A program made the position numbers and the translations under genes. A DNA stretch of 21,997 bases from Mycobacterium paraffinicum (lineage in GTDB: Bacteria > Actinomycetota > Actinomycetes > Mycobacteriales > Mycobacteriaceae), in the NCBI RefSeq assembly GCF_001907675.1, contig NZ_MPNT01000058.1, forward strand, positions 1-21,997. Direction: 5' to 3'. Positions 14,275-21,336 of this stretch are shown piece by piece (position 1 is the stretch's first letter; every line of letters starts with the position of its first letter). The notes beneath the pieces were generated by a model. It worked only from the letters and a program-made list of their open reading frames with translations, did no database searches and had not been told where the DNA came from.

Positions 14275-16680
14275 ATGAGCGATTTCACCTACGTCCGCTT
14301 CTTCGAAGAGATCGGCATCTCCGACGTACCCCTAGTCGGCGGAAAGAACGCCTCCCTCGGCGAGATGTTCCAGAAGCTGACCGGACAGGGCGTGCGGGTA
14401 CCGCATGGGTTCGCGATCACCGCCGAGGCCTACCGGCACGTGCTGGACAGCGCCGGCGCCTGGGACGCGTTGCACGCCGCGCTCGACGACCTCGACCCCG
14501 ACGACGTCACCGCGCTGGCGCGCAAGGGCAAGCGGGCCCGCGAAATCGTCTATGGCGCAGGTCTTCCCCCGGAGCTCGCGGCCGAGATCACGGCCGCCTA
14601 CCGGCAGCTTCAGGACGAATACGGCGAAGACGTCAGCCTGGCCGTGCGCAGCTCGGCGACCGCCGAAGACCTGCCGACCGCCAGCTTCGCCGGCCAGCAA
14701 GAGACCTTCCTCAACATCAAGGGCACCGAGAGCCTGCTGGACGCCTGCCGCCGGTGTTTCGCCAGCCTGTTCACCGACCGGGCCATCCACTACCGGATCG
14801 ACCAGGACTTCGACCACTTCAAGGTGGCGCTGTCGATCGGCGTGATGAAGATGGTGCGCTCCGACCTCGCCTCGTCGGGCGTGATGTTCACCCTGGACAC
14901 CGAATCCGGCTTCCACGACGTCGTATTCATCACCGGCGCCTATGGGCTCGGCGAAAACGTGGTCCAGGGCGCCGTCGACCCCGACGAGTTCTACGTCCAC
15001 AAGCCGACGTATCAGGCCGGCCACCGGGCGGTGCTGCGCCGGCTGATCGGGGACAAGGCGGTCAAGATGATCTTCGTCGAGGGCGAGACGAAGAACACCA
15101 CCCGCAACATCCCCACGCCGAAGGCCGACCGGGCCCGGTTCTGCGTCACCGACGACGACGTCCTCGAGCTGGCCGGCTACGCGTGCGCCATCGAGGCCCA
15201 TTACGGGCGGCCGATGGACATCGAATGGGCCAAGGACGGTCTCGACGGGCGGCTCTACATCGTGCAGGCCCGCCCGGAAACCGCGGCCTCCCAGCGCAGC
15301 CAGACGGTGATCGAAAGCTACGTGCTCGAGGGCAAGGGCGCCGACCGCAGGCAGGTACTCGCCGAGGGCCGCTCGGTCGGCGAGAAGGTTGCCACGGGCA
15401 TCGCCAGGCGGATGGACAACCTTGGGAAGCTGTCGGAGTTCCAGCCCGGCGACGTGCTGGTCGCCGACATCACCACGCCCGACTGGGAACCCATCATGAA
15501 GATCGCCGCGGCCATCGTCACCAACCGCGGCGGGCGCACCTGCCACGCGGCGATCATCGCCCGCGAGCTCGGCATCCCCGCCGTCGTCGGCGCGGGTGAC
15601 GCCACGACGCGCGTGCCCGACGGCGAGCTCGTCACGGTGTCGTGCGTGGAGGGCGACACGGGTCGGGTCTACCGCGGCGAGTTGGGCTTTCGTGTCGACC
15701 ACACCGAGGTGTCCGACCAGGAGCGCCCGCACACCGAGATCATGCTCAACCTCGGCAACCCGGATCTGGCGTTCAAGACGTCGTTTCTGCCCAACGACGG
15801 CGTGGGGCTGGCCCGGATGGAGTTCATCATCAACGAGTACATCCGGGTGCACCCGCTGGCCCTGCTCCACCCCGACCGGGTGGACGACCCCGAGGCCCGG
15901 CGGATCATCGAGACGCTGACGTACGCCTATTCCGACGGCGCCGAATTCTTCGTGGAACGCCTGTCGGAAGGGATCGGCACCATCGCCGCCGCCTTTTGGC
16001 CCAAGCCCGTCGTCGTGCGGATGTCGGACTTCAAGACCAACGAGTACGCCAGCCTGGTGGGCGGCAGCGGCTTCGAGGCGGCTGAGAGCAACCCGATGAT
16101 CGGCTTCCGCGGCGCCTCGCGTTATGCGCACCCGGCCTACGCCGAGGGATTCGCGCTGGAGTGCCGGGCGATGAAGCGGGTGCGCGAACAGATGGGGCTG
16201 ACCAACGTCGTGCTGATGGTGCCGTTCGTGCGCCGGGTGGCCGAGGCGGACCTGGTGTTGGCGGAGATGGCCAAACACGGTCTGCGCCGCGGGGAGAACG
16301 GGCTCAAGGTGTACGCGATGTGCGAGATCCCCAACAATGTCATCCTCATCGACGAGTTCGCCAAGCGATTCGACGGGTTCTCCATCGGGTCCAACGACCT
16401 CACCCAGCTGACCCTCGGAGTCGACCGCGACAGCGAGATCGTGGCCTTCGACTACGACGAACGCGACGAGGGCGTCAAGGAGATGATCCGCCTGGCGGTG
16501 GAGGGCTGCCGCCGCAACGGGATTCACTCCGGGTTGTGCGGTCAGGCGCCGTCGGACTACCCCGACATGGCCGAGTTCCTGGTTCGCTGTGGTATCGACT
16601 CGATCAGCCTTAACCCCGACGTGGTGGTCAAGACCACCCGGCAGGTCCTCGACCTCGAGCGCGCGGTGCAATTGCAGTGA
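14275..16680 (+). CDS. ppsA: Phosphoenolpyruvate synthase
   Basis: An 801-aa cytoplasmic enzyme that converts pyruvate, ATP and water to phosphoenolpyruvate, AMP and phosphate (gluconeogenesis). The N-terminal ATP-grasp domain (about 1-340) begins 'DVPLVGGKNASLGEM' and includes 'AVRSSATAEDLPTASFAGQQ'. The swivelling domain carries the phospho-histidine H424 in 'GGRTCHAAIIARELGIPAVVG', the PpsA form rather than the pyruvate-phosphate dikinase form. The C-terminal barrel ends with 'GLCGQAPSDYPDMAEFLV' (Cys755) and 'GIDSISLNPD'. Length matches PpsA (about 790 aa). ATG 14275 has GGAAGAAG upstream. No PEP-synthase regulatory protein gene is adjacent. It is divergent from WS/DGAT across a region with a DosR-like box. 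Confidence 0.94.
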   Translation: MSDFTYVRFFEEIGISDVPLVGGKNASLGEMFQKLTGQGVRVPHGFAITAEAYRHVLDSAGAWDALHAALDDLDPDDVTALARKGKRAREIVYGAGLPPELAAEITAAYRQLQDEYGEDVSLAVRSSATAEDLPTASFAGQQETFLNIKGTESLLDACRRCFASLFTDRAIHYRIDQDFDHFKVALSIGVMKMVRSDLASSGVMFTLDTESGFHDVVFITGAYGLGENVVQGAVDPDEFYVHKPTYQAGHRAVLRRLIGDKAVKMIFVEGETKNTTRNIPTPKADRARFCVTDDDVLELAGYACAIEAHYGRPMDIEWAKDGLDGRLYIVQARPETAASQRSQTVIESYVLEGKGADRRQVLAEGRSVGEKVATGIARRMDNLGKLSEFQPGDVLVADITTPDWEPIMKIAAAIVTNRGGRTCHAAIIARELGIPAVVGAGDATTRVPDGELVTVSCVEGDTGRVYRGELGFRVDHTEVSDQERPHTEIMLNLGNPDLAFKTSFLPNDGVGLARMEFIINEYIRVHPLALLHPDRVDDPEARRIIETLTYAYSDGAEFFVERLSEGIGTIAAAFWPKPVVVRMSDFKTNEYASLVGGSGFEAAESNPMIGFRGASRYAHPAYAEGFALECRAMKRVREQMGLTNVVLMVPFVRRVAEADLVLAEMAKHGLRRGENGLKVYAMCEIPNNVILIDEFAKRFDGFSIGSNDLTQLTLGVDRDSEIVAFDYDERDEGVKEMIRLAVEGCRRNGIHSGLCGQAPSDYPDMAEFLVRCGIDSISLNPDVVVKTTRQVLDLERAVQLQ

Positions 16681-16692
16681 GCCGCCGCGCGC

Positions 16693-16750
16693 CGAGATTG
16701 CCGTGACGGCTGTGGTTGGGGGCCCATCCACGACCCTGAGCGCAATCTCG
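16693..16750. terminator. Long inverted repeat between convergent ppsA and ketosynthase genes
   Basis: CGAGATTGC (16693-16701) and GCAATCTCG (16742-16750) are perfect 9-nt arms; the interior holds a second imperfect stem around GTGGTTGGG and CCCATCCAC. The position between two convergent genes fits a bidirectional terminator. The AT-richer arms look like a dispersed mycobacterial intergenic element, from general impression only. Confidence 0.55.
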
Positions 16751-16769
16751 CCGTAGGTCGCGGGGACCG

Positions 16770-17657
16770 TCAGGGGCGCGGTGGCTGGCGATAGAGGGCG
16801 GCGCCGGCGACGACGTCGGGCCCGGCCGCGACGAACAGGATCCGCGCGCCCGCCGGCAACCGCTCGGCCCGCTGCCCGAACGCGGCGGCCAGGGCGGCGG
16901 TGTGCATGCGTTCGTCGTCGGCGACGCTGATCTCCTCGGCCGGCACGCCCAACCGGGCGCCCAGCGCGGTGCGGTATCCGGGCCGGGCGGGGGCGGCGAC
17001 GATCGCGTCGACGTCGGACAGCCGCACCGACTGCTCGGCAAGGCACGCCGACACCGCTCGCGCCGCCGCCGCGGCGAACCGCTCGTGGATCGCCGCCGAC
17101 TCGGAGAAGCGCAGGACGTTGCGGGAATCGGCGAACCCCACTGTGGCGCTGAATGTTTCGTCTCCGGCTTCACTCGGGTCGTTCACCCAGGAGACGCGGC
17201 TGAGGCCGTAGTCGCCGTCGGACCAGCCGCACAGCATCGCCGCGCCGGTGGCCGAGAATCCGAAGTGCTCGCTCATCCCGTGCCCGGGGTCGGCGTCGCT
17301 GGCGACCACCAGCGCGCGCCGGATGACGCGGCTGCGCATGAACCCGTCGACGATCTGAAGCGCCGTCAGCAGCCCGCAGGTGCCGTTGGCGATGTCGAAG
17401 GAGAAGGTGCCGTGGGCGCCGGCGTGCGGGTCCTCCGGGTTGGCCCCGATGTCGTCCTGGATCAGCGCGGCGAGCGCCGGCTCACCGAGGTTGCGGTCGC
17501 GGTAGATGCCGGCGTTGACGACGAGGTCGAGGTCGTTGGCCTCGCATCCGGCCCGCTTCAGGCAGTCCTTGGCGGCGACGACGGCCAGGCGCAACGCGCT
17601 GTGCCGCCCCCGCAGCCGCGGATGCGAGACGTCGATCCGATCAATCACCGTGCCCAT
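16770..17657 (-). CDS. FabH-like ketosynthase subunit with degraded active site
   Basis: A 295-aa thiolase-fold protein related to 3-oxoacyl-ACP synthase III, but shorter at the N-terminus than usual (about 320-330 aa). The nucleophile region is retained: 'FDIANGTCGLLTAL' with Cys94. The catalytic His region reads 'DAIVAAPARPGYRTALG', with Ala where His is expected. The Asn motif GNT is replaced by Met-His-Thr ('DDERMHTAALAA'), and the final glycine loop is 'AAGPDVVAGAALYR'. It is probably a partner or regulatory subunit, or an acyltransferase-like enzyme, rather than a normal condensing enzyme. Its start overlaps the stop of the upstream intact ketosynthase gene by 17 nt, which suggests translational coupling and a heteromeric complex. 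Known FabH-like pairs such as PqsB/PqsC show the same division of labour, but orthology is not claimed. Confidence 0.82.
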   Translation of the reverse strand: MGTVIDRIDVSHPRLRGRHSALRLAVVAAKDCLKRAGCEANDLDLVVNAGIYRDRNLGEPALAALIQDDIGANPEDPHAGAHGTFSFDIANGTCGLLTALQIVDGFMRSRVIRRALVVASDADPGHGMSEHFGFSATGAAMLCGWSDGDYGLSRVSWVNDPSEAGDETFSATVGFADSRNVLRFSESAAIHERFAAAAARAVSACLAEQSVRLSDVDAIVAAPARPGYRTALGARLGVPAEEISVADDERMHTAALAAAFGQRAERLPAGARILFVAAGPDVVAGAALYRQPPRP

Positions 17658-18744
17658 AGCGGCTCACCACATCCTCGTCCAGGGTCAACAAGACCACACC
17701 GATTTCCAGCCCGGAGGCCAACGCCAGCAACGCGATTCGCTCCCCGGGCTTGATCCGCCCGGCCTCGAGTTCCTCGACGAGCGCCACCGTGTGGGTCGTC
17801 GAGGCGGTGTTGCCGTAGCGGTCGACGGTGATGACCGCGTCGTGGCGCGGGCTGTCGCCGAACACCTCCGACATTCGGGCCATTCCCTTGCGGATGGCGC
17901 GCGCTGAGGTTTGGTGGGTGATGACGTGGTCGATGTCGTGGATCGAAAGGCCAACGGTGTCAAGCACTTCGCTCAGCAGCAGCGGGGTGTTGGCGATCGC
18001 GGCCTTCTGGATGGCGCGGGAGTTGGTGAACATCCGGGCGCCCGGATCGTCCCCTTGCGGATACGCCAGGCAGAGCCGGCTGTAGTCGGCGACGGTGGTG
18101 AAGCCCGCCAGGGCGATGCCGGCCGAACCGGCCGGCGCCCGCTCCAGCAGCAGCGCCGCGCCGGCATCCCCCAGCGTGAGGCAGGCCAGCTCCTTGCTCA
18201 TGATGTTGCGGATGTGCCGGGCGGCATTGTTGGAAAGCTGGGAGATGTACTCGCCGCTGACGACGAGCCCCCGCTGGACGACGCCCTGGCGGATCCAGTT
18301 GTTCAGAATCGTTACGCCCGTGAGCATTCCGGCGCACGCGTTGGACACGTCGAACGTCATCGCGTTCACCGCCCCGATCCCGCGCGCCACGGCGCTGCTC
18401 ATGGTCGGCTCGAGCCACTGGGTCAGCCCGTCGCGGAACTTGGTGATGCTGCAGCTGATCACCACGTCCAGCGCCGCCGGATCCTGCTGCGCGGTGGCCA
18501 GGCAGTTCAGCGCCGCCGAGCTGGCCAGGGTGTAGGAATCCTCGTCACCCACCGACACCCGGCGTTCCCGGATCCCGGTCAGCCGTTCCAGGTCGATGTG
18601 GGTGTGGTGGCGGGTGGACGCCATCAGCTCGTCGGTCGTCAGGTGAGTCCCGGGCAGGTGCCGGCCCGCGGCCGCGACTCGCGCGACGAAGGGAGCCTCG
18701 TCGCCGTTACCGGTTGCTTCCATCACCAGCCAGTGCCGAGTCAT
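17641..18744 (-). CDS. 3-oxoacyl-ACP synthase III (FabH-like ketosynthase)
   Basis: A 367-aa thiolase-fold condensing enzyme with a complete Cys-His-Asn triad: Cys137 ('FDVSNACAGM'), His277 ('VITHQTS') and Asn312 ('RYGNTAST'). It should take an acyl-CoA starter onto the cysteine and extend or transfer it; the substrate is unknown. The C-terminal 'KPGERIALLALASGLEIGVVLL' is typical of FabH. ATG 18744 has an ideal site (AAGGAGG) upstream. It lies 25 nt after the acg stop and overlaps the second ketosynthase by 17 nt, so acg and the two ketosynthases very probably form one operon. It differs from the housekeeping mycobacterial FabH in its long N-terminus and its paired arrangement. Confidence 0.88.
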   Translation of the reverse strand: MTRHWLVMEATGNGDEAPFVARVAAAGRHLPGTHLTTDELMASTRHHTHIDLERLTGIRERRVSVGDEDSYTLASSAALNCLATAQQDPAALDVVISCSITKFRDGLTQWLEPTMSSAVARGIGAVNAMTFDVSNACAGMLTGVTILNNWIRQGVVQRGLVVSGEYISQLSNNAARHIRNIMSKELACLTLGDAGAALLLERAPAGSAGIALAGFTTVADYSRLCLAYPQGDDPGARMFTNSRAIQKAAIANTPLLLSEVLDTVGLSIHDIDHVITHQTSARAIRKGMARMSEVFGDSPRHDAVITVDRYGNTASTTHTVALVEELEAGRIKPGERIALLALASGLEIGVVLLTLDEDVVSRYGHGD

Positions 18745-18769
18745 CGAAGGCGCCTCCTTGGCGTGTGGA

Positions 18770-19765
18770 TCACCCACGCATCTCGAGAACTTCGGTCACC
18801 GGACGCCGGGCGGTGGGTTTCGCGAGTGGGTCCTTGGACGGTGACCGGCCGACCCGGATCAGCAGCTGCGGCTGGCCGGTACTGCCGGTGATCTGCCTGA
18901 TGATGTCGCGGCTCAGCGACAGCTCCGTCATGTGGGTCAGCGTGCAGGTGGCCAAGCCGGCCAACGTGCATTCGAGCAACACCGCCGACAGCGCCTCACC
19001 GCAGCGCAACACTTCGGCCGGCGCATCGCCATGAGTGGACAGGACCACGATCTTGGAGTGGTCCACCTCGATTGAGGCGCGGCGGCGGCCCCCACCGGCG
19101 GGCGGAAACGCGCGGGCGATGTCGACGCGCGCGGCCTCGGAACTGGACAGCAGCGCGGTTTCGGGCACGTGATCGGCGTCCGCCTCGAAGGGTGACGTCC
19201 ACCAACGTAATTCGGTCAGGTAGGAAGTATCGCTTCGGCGCAACTGCTCGGTGAGGCGCGACGCCTCGGCCAGCCTCGGCCGCTCGTCGTCGTCGACCAC
19301 GTCCAGCGTCACGTCGTACGGGGTCACCGCGCGGCTCAGAGCCGAATGCAGCGTGGGCCACGCGGGCGGTGCGCCCAGGGGCAGTCGGTCGGTGCTGCGG
19401 CGAAGGATCGCGTCGGCCCGCAGCCGGCACTGCGGCGTCACATTCGCCACGGGCAAGAAGCCCACGCTCGCGAGGTGATCCGGTCTGCCCTCGGTCGGGA
19501 AACGTTCGGTGACGCTGTCCCAGCCCGCGGCGGCCATGGCGACCCGCAGGTGGTCGAGGACGGCGCCACAGCTCAGGATCAGCTCCCGACCGGTGTGGTC
19601 GGTGGCGTGCATCGCGTGGCGCGGGTCGGCCCACAGGTGCAGCCTCGTGCCGTCGGCCACCCACCGCCACGGCTGGCTGTTGTGCAGCGAAGGCGCGCGG
19701 CACGCGAGTGTCACCGCGTCCCGGATGACCTGCTCCGTCGGCACTTTCGCGTCCATCTCCACCAT
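18770..19765 (-). CDS. acg: Acg-family putative nitroreductase
   Basis: A 331-aa protein of the mycobacterial Acg/Rv3131/Rv3127 family, equal in length to M. tuberculosis Acg (Rv2032). The family has a nitroreductase-like fold thought to sequester flavin rather than act as a normal nitroreductase. Hallmarks are 'LACRAPSLHNSQPWRW' near the N-terminus, 'ATDHTGRELILSCGAVLDHLRVAMAAAGW', 'RADAILRRSTDRLPLG', and 'LRCGEALSAVLLECTLAGLATCTLTHMTEL'. ATG 19765 was chosen because it gives the family length; there is no strong ribosome binding site. Two DosR-like boxes and a TACAGT -10 lie upstream, as expected for this classic hypoxia-induced gene. It begins 95 nt after the kinase gene and leads into two ketosynthase genes. 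Confidence 0.92.
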   Translation of the reverse strand: MVEMDAKVPTEQVIRDAVTLACRAPSLHNSQPWRWVADGTRLHLWADPRHAMHATDHTGRELILSCGAVLDHLRVAMAAAGWDSVTERFPTEGRPDHLASVGFLPVANVTPQCRLRADAILRRSTDRLPLGAPPAWPTLHSALSRAVTPYDVTLDVVDDDERPRLAEASRLTEQLRRSDTSYLTELRWWTSPFEADADHVPETALLSSSEAARVDIARAFPPAGGGRRRASIEVDHSKIVVLSTHGDAPAEVLRCGEALSAVLLECTLAGLATCTLTHMTELSLSRDIIRQITGSTGQPQLLIRVGRSPSKDPLAKPTARRPVTEVLEMRG

Positions 19766-19787
19766 TTCGTCGACTTCGGTGAGGCAA

Positions 19788-19793
19788 ACTGTA
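19788..19793 (-). promoter_or_regulatory. acg -10 element
   Basis: On the minus strand TACAGT fits TANNNT. Transcription would start near 19780, about 15 nt before the acg ATG. The strong DosR-like box is then centred at about -44 and the weaker one at about -66, the arrangement expected for DosR-activated promoters. Confidence 0.5.
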
Positions 19794-19814
19794 TGCCCCG
19801 TGCGGCGGGTGCGG

Positions 19815-19834
19815 GCAGGGCCGTTGGTCCCCGA
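19815..19834 (-). promoter_or_regulatory. DosR-like box, proximal, upstream of acg
   Basis: On the minus strand TCGGGGACCAACGGCCCTGC matches the DosR consensus at 13 of 20 positions, with a perfect GGGAC left core and a GGCCC right core. It is the best DosR-like site in the window and is centred about 44 nt upstream of the predicted acg start. Confidence 0.65.
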
Positions 19835-19836
19835 CG

Positions 19837-19856
19837 GTCGGGACGTTGGAACCTCC
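19837..19856. promoter_or_regulatory. DosR-like box, distal, upstream of acg
   Basis: On the plus strand GTCGGGACGTTGGAACCTCC has a clear left half-site (TCGGGAC) and a poor right half. It lies two bases from the proximal box and ends just after the kinase stop codon. Tandem boxes are common at strongly DosR-induced genes. Confidence 0.45.
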
Positions 19857-19860
19857 GCTG

Positions 19861-21321
19861 TTACGTCGCGCGCGCCCAGAGGTCGTGCACCTCGCGAGCA
19901 ACGAGGTCGGGGCGCCGCGCGGTGTCGATCCGGTGCGCGCCGGCCCAGTCGGCGTGCCCGGCGGCCAGGGCGGCGGCGATCTGTGGGGTCACCTCCGAAT
20001 TGCCCACCGGCCTGGTCTTGATCCGGTCGGCCGCCACGTCGGCCGTCGTCGAGCACACGAATTCGACGAGCGCCGAGTGCGTCTCGGTGGCCAGCCGGTG
20101 AGCCGCCTCGCGCGTCGACGGATCGCGCCAGGTGCCGTCGAGGATCACCGAGTGTCCCTCGCCCAGCAACTGCCGCGCGCGGCGCAGGGCGGTCTCGTAG
20201 ACCACCGCGACCTGGTCGGGACTGTAGAGCCCGGCGTTCAGCACGCCGGCTGCACCGGCGATGACGCCCGAGTCCCGAAGCTCCCGGCGCACGTCGTCGG
20301 TGGAAATAAGCCGCGCGTCAAACGATTCGGCCAGCCCGCGGGCCACGGTGGACTTCCCGGTGCCCGGGTTGCCGCCGACGAGCGCAAGCCGAACGGTGCC
20401 GCTCTGCAGGTGCCGGGTGGCGATGGCCAGGTGGCGGGCGGCGTCGTCGGACGCGCCCGGGCTGCCCTGCGAAACCCGGACGCAGTCCACCTTCGCCCGC
20501 ACCGCGGCCCGGTAGGCGATGTAGAAGTCGGACAACGCCGGCGGCGCACCCCGTCCCGCGTGCGCGGCGTAGCGACGCAGGAAGTAGTCGCCGAAGTCCT
20601 TGCGGCCCAGAAACTCCAGGTCCATCGCGAGGAAGGCGGCGTCGTCGATGCGGTCGACGTAGCGCAGCCGGTCGTCGAACTCCAGGCAGTCCAGCAGCGC
20701 CGGCTTCCCGTCCACCCAGAAGATGTCGTCGGCGAGCAGGTCGCCGTGCCCGTCGACGATGCATCCCTCGTGGACGCGCCGCGCGAACAGCCGCGAGCGC
20801 CCGGCGACGAACTGGGCCACCAGGCGGCGCAGCCGGGCGACGTCGTCGGCCGAGACCCCCCGAATGGATTCGGACGCATAGCGTTCCAATTCGGACAGGT
20901 TGTCCCGCCAGCGGCACTCGATCGCGGCGGCCCCGCCCTGGGCGTCGATCCGCTCGCCTCGCTCGGCGCGTTGGTGGAAGCGGGCCAACACGGCCGCGAT
21001 CGCGTCCAGCACGCGGTGCACCGACCCTGCGGTGTCGTGGGCCACCAGGTGCGCGAGGCGGTCCTCGTCGCGGTAGCGCCGCATGACCACGACCGGTTCG
21101 GCCGGCCCGCCGAGCGGGTCGGTGAGGTGGGCGACGCCGAGGTAACTCTCGGGCGAGAGCCGGCTGTTGAGCTCGACCTCCCGGCGGCAGGCGTGCTCGC
21201 GCTGCTGCGGCGCGCGGAAGTCGAGAAAGTCGGTCAGCACCGGCTTCTTGGCTTTGTATGCGCGGTCACCGGCGAGAACGACCACGCCCGTGTGGGTTTC
21301 GTGCAGATCGAGAAACGGCAC
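19861..21321 (-). CDS. Rv2004c-like bifunctional APH-like kinase / P-loop ATPase
   Basis: A 486-aa cytoplasmic protein with two parts. The N-terminal part (about 1-300) is aminoglycoside-phosphotransferase-like, with 'VVVMRR' and the catalytic loop 'DGHGDLLADDIFW' (His192, Asp194), then 'LLDCLEFDDRLRYVD'. The usual metal-binding Asn of HxDxxxxN is Asp199. The C-terminal part is a P-loop kinase domain with Walker A 'GGNPGTGKST' (Lys323) and 'VILDGTWRDPSTREAA'. The same layout is seen in M. tuberculosis Rv2004c, a DosR-regulon gene of unknown substrate. The GTG at 21321 is the first possible start after the upstream stop and has no ribosome binding site. It lies 15 nt after the USP stop, in the same frame, so translation is probably coupled. 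Aminoglycoside resistance should not be assumed. Confidence 0.9.
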   Translation of the reverse strand: MPFLDLHETHTGVVVLAGDRAYKAKKPVLTDFLDFRAPQQREHACRREVELNSRLSPESYLGVAHLTDPLGGPAEPVVVMRRYRDEDRLAHLVAHDTAGSVHRVLDAIAAVLARFHQRAERGERIDAQGGAAAIECRWRDNLSELERYASESIRGVSADDVARLRRLVAQFVAGRSRLFARRVHEGCIVDGHGDLLADDIFWVDGKPALLDCLEFDDRLRYVDRIDDAAFLAMDLEFLGRKDFGDYFLRRYAAHAGRGAPPALSDFYIAYRAAVRAKVDCVRVSQGSPGASDDAARHLAIATRHLQSGTVRLALVGGNPGTGKSTVARGLAESFDARLISTDDVRRELRDSGVIAGAAGVLNAGLYSPDQVAVVYETALRRARQLLGEGHSVILDGTWRDPSTREAAHRLATETHSALVEFVCSTTADVAADRIKTRPVGNSEVTPQIAAALAAGHADWAGAHRIDTARRPDLVAREVHDLWARAT

Positions 21322-21336
21322 GGCGGCGGCGCGAGC

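Noticed and set aside
16756..16775. CGCGGGGACCGTCAGGGGCG as a DosR box
   Set aside because: It has only a left half-site and lies at the 3' end of a gene between convergent genes, with no promoter to serve.
14332..17046. A 904-codon open frame on the minus strand opposite ppsA
   Set aside because: It is a by-product of high third-position GC in ppsA. It has no recognisable domain, while ppsA on the other strand carries all motifs.
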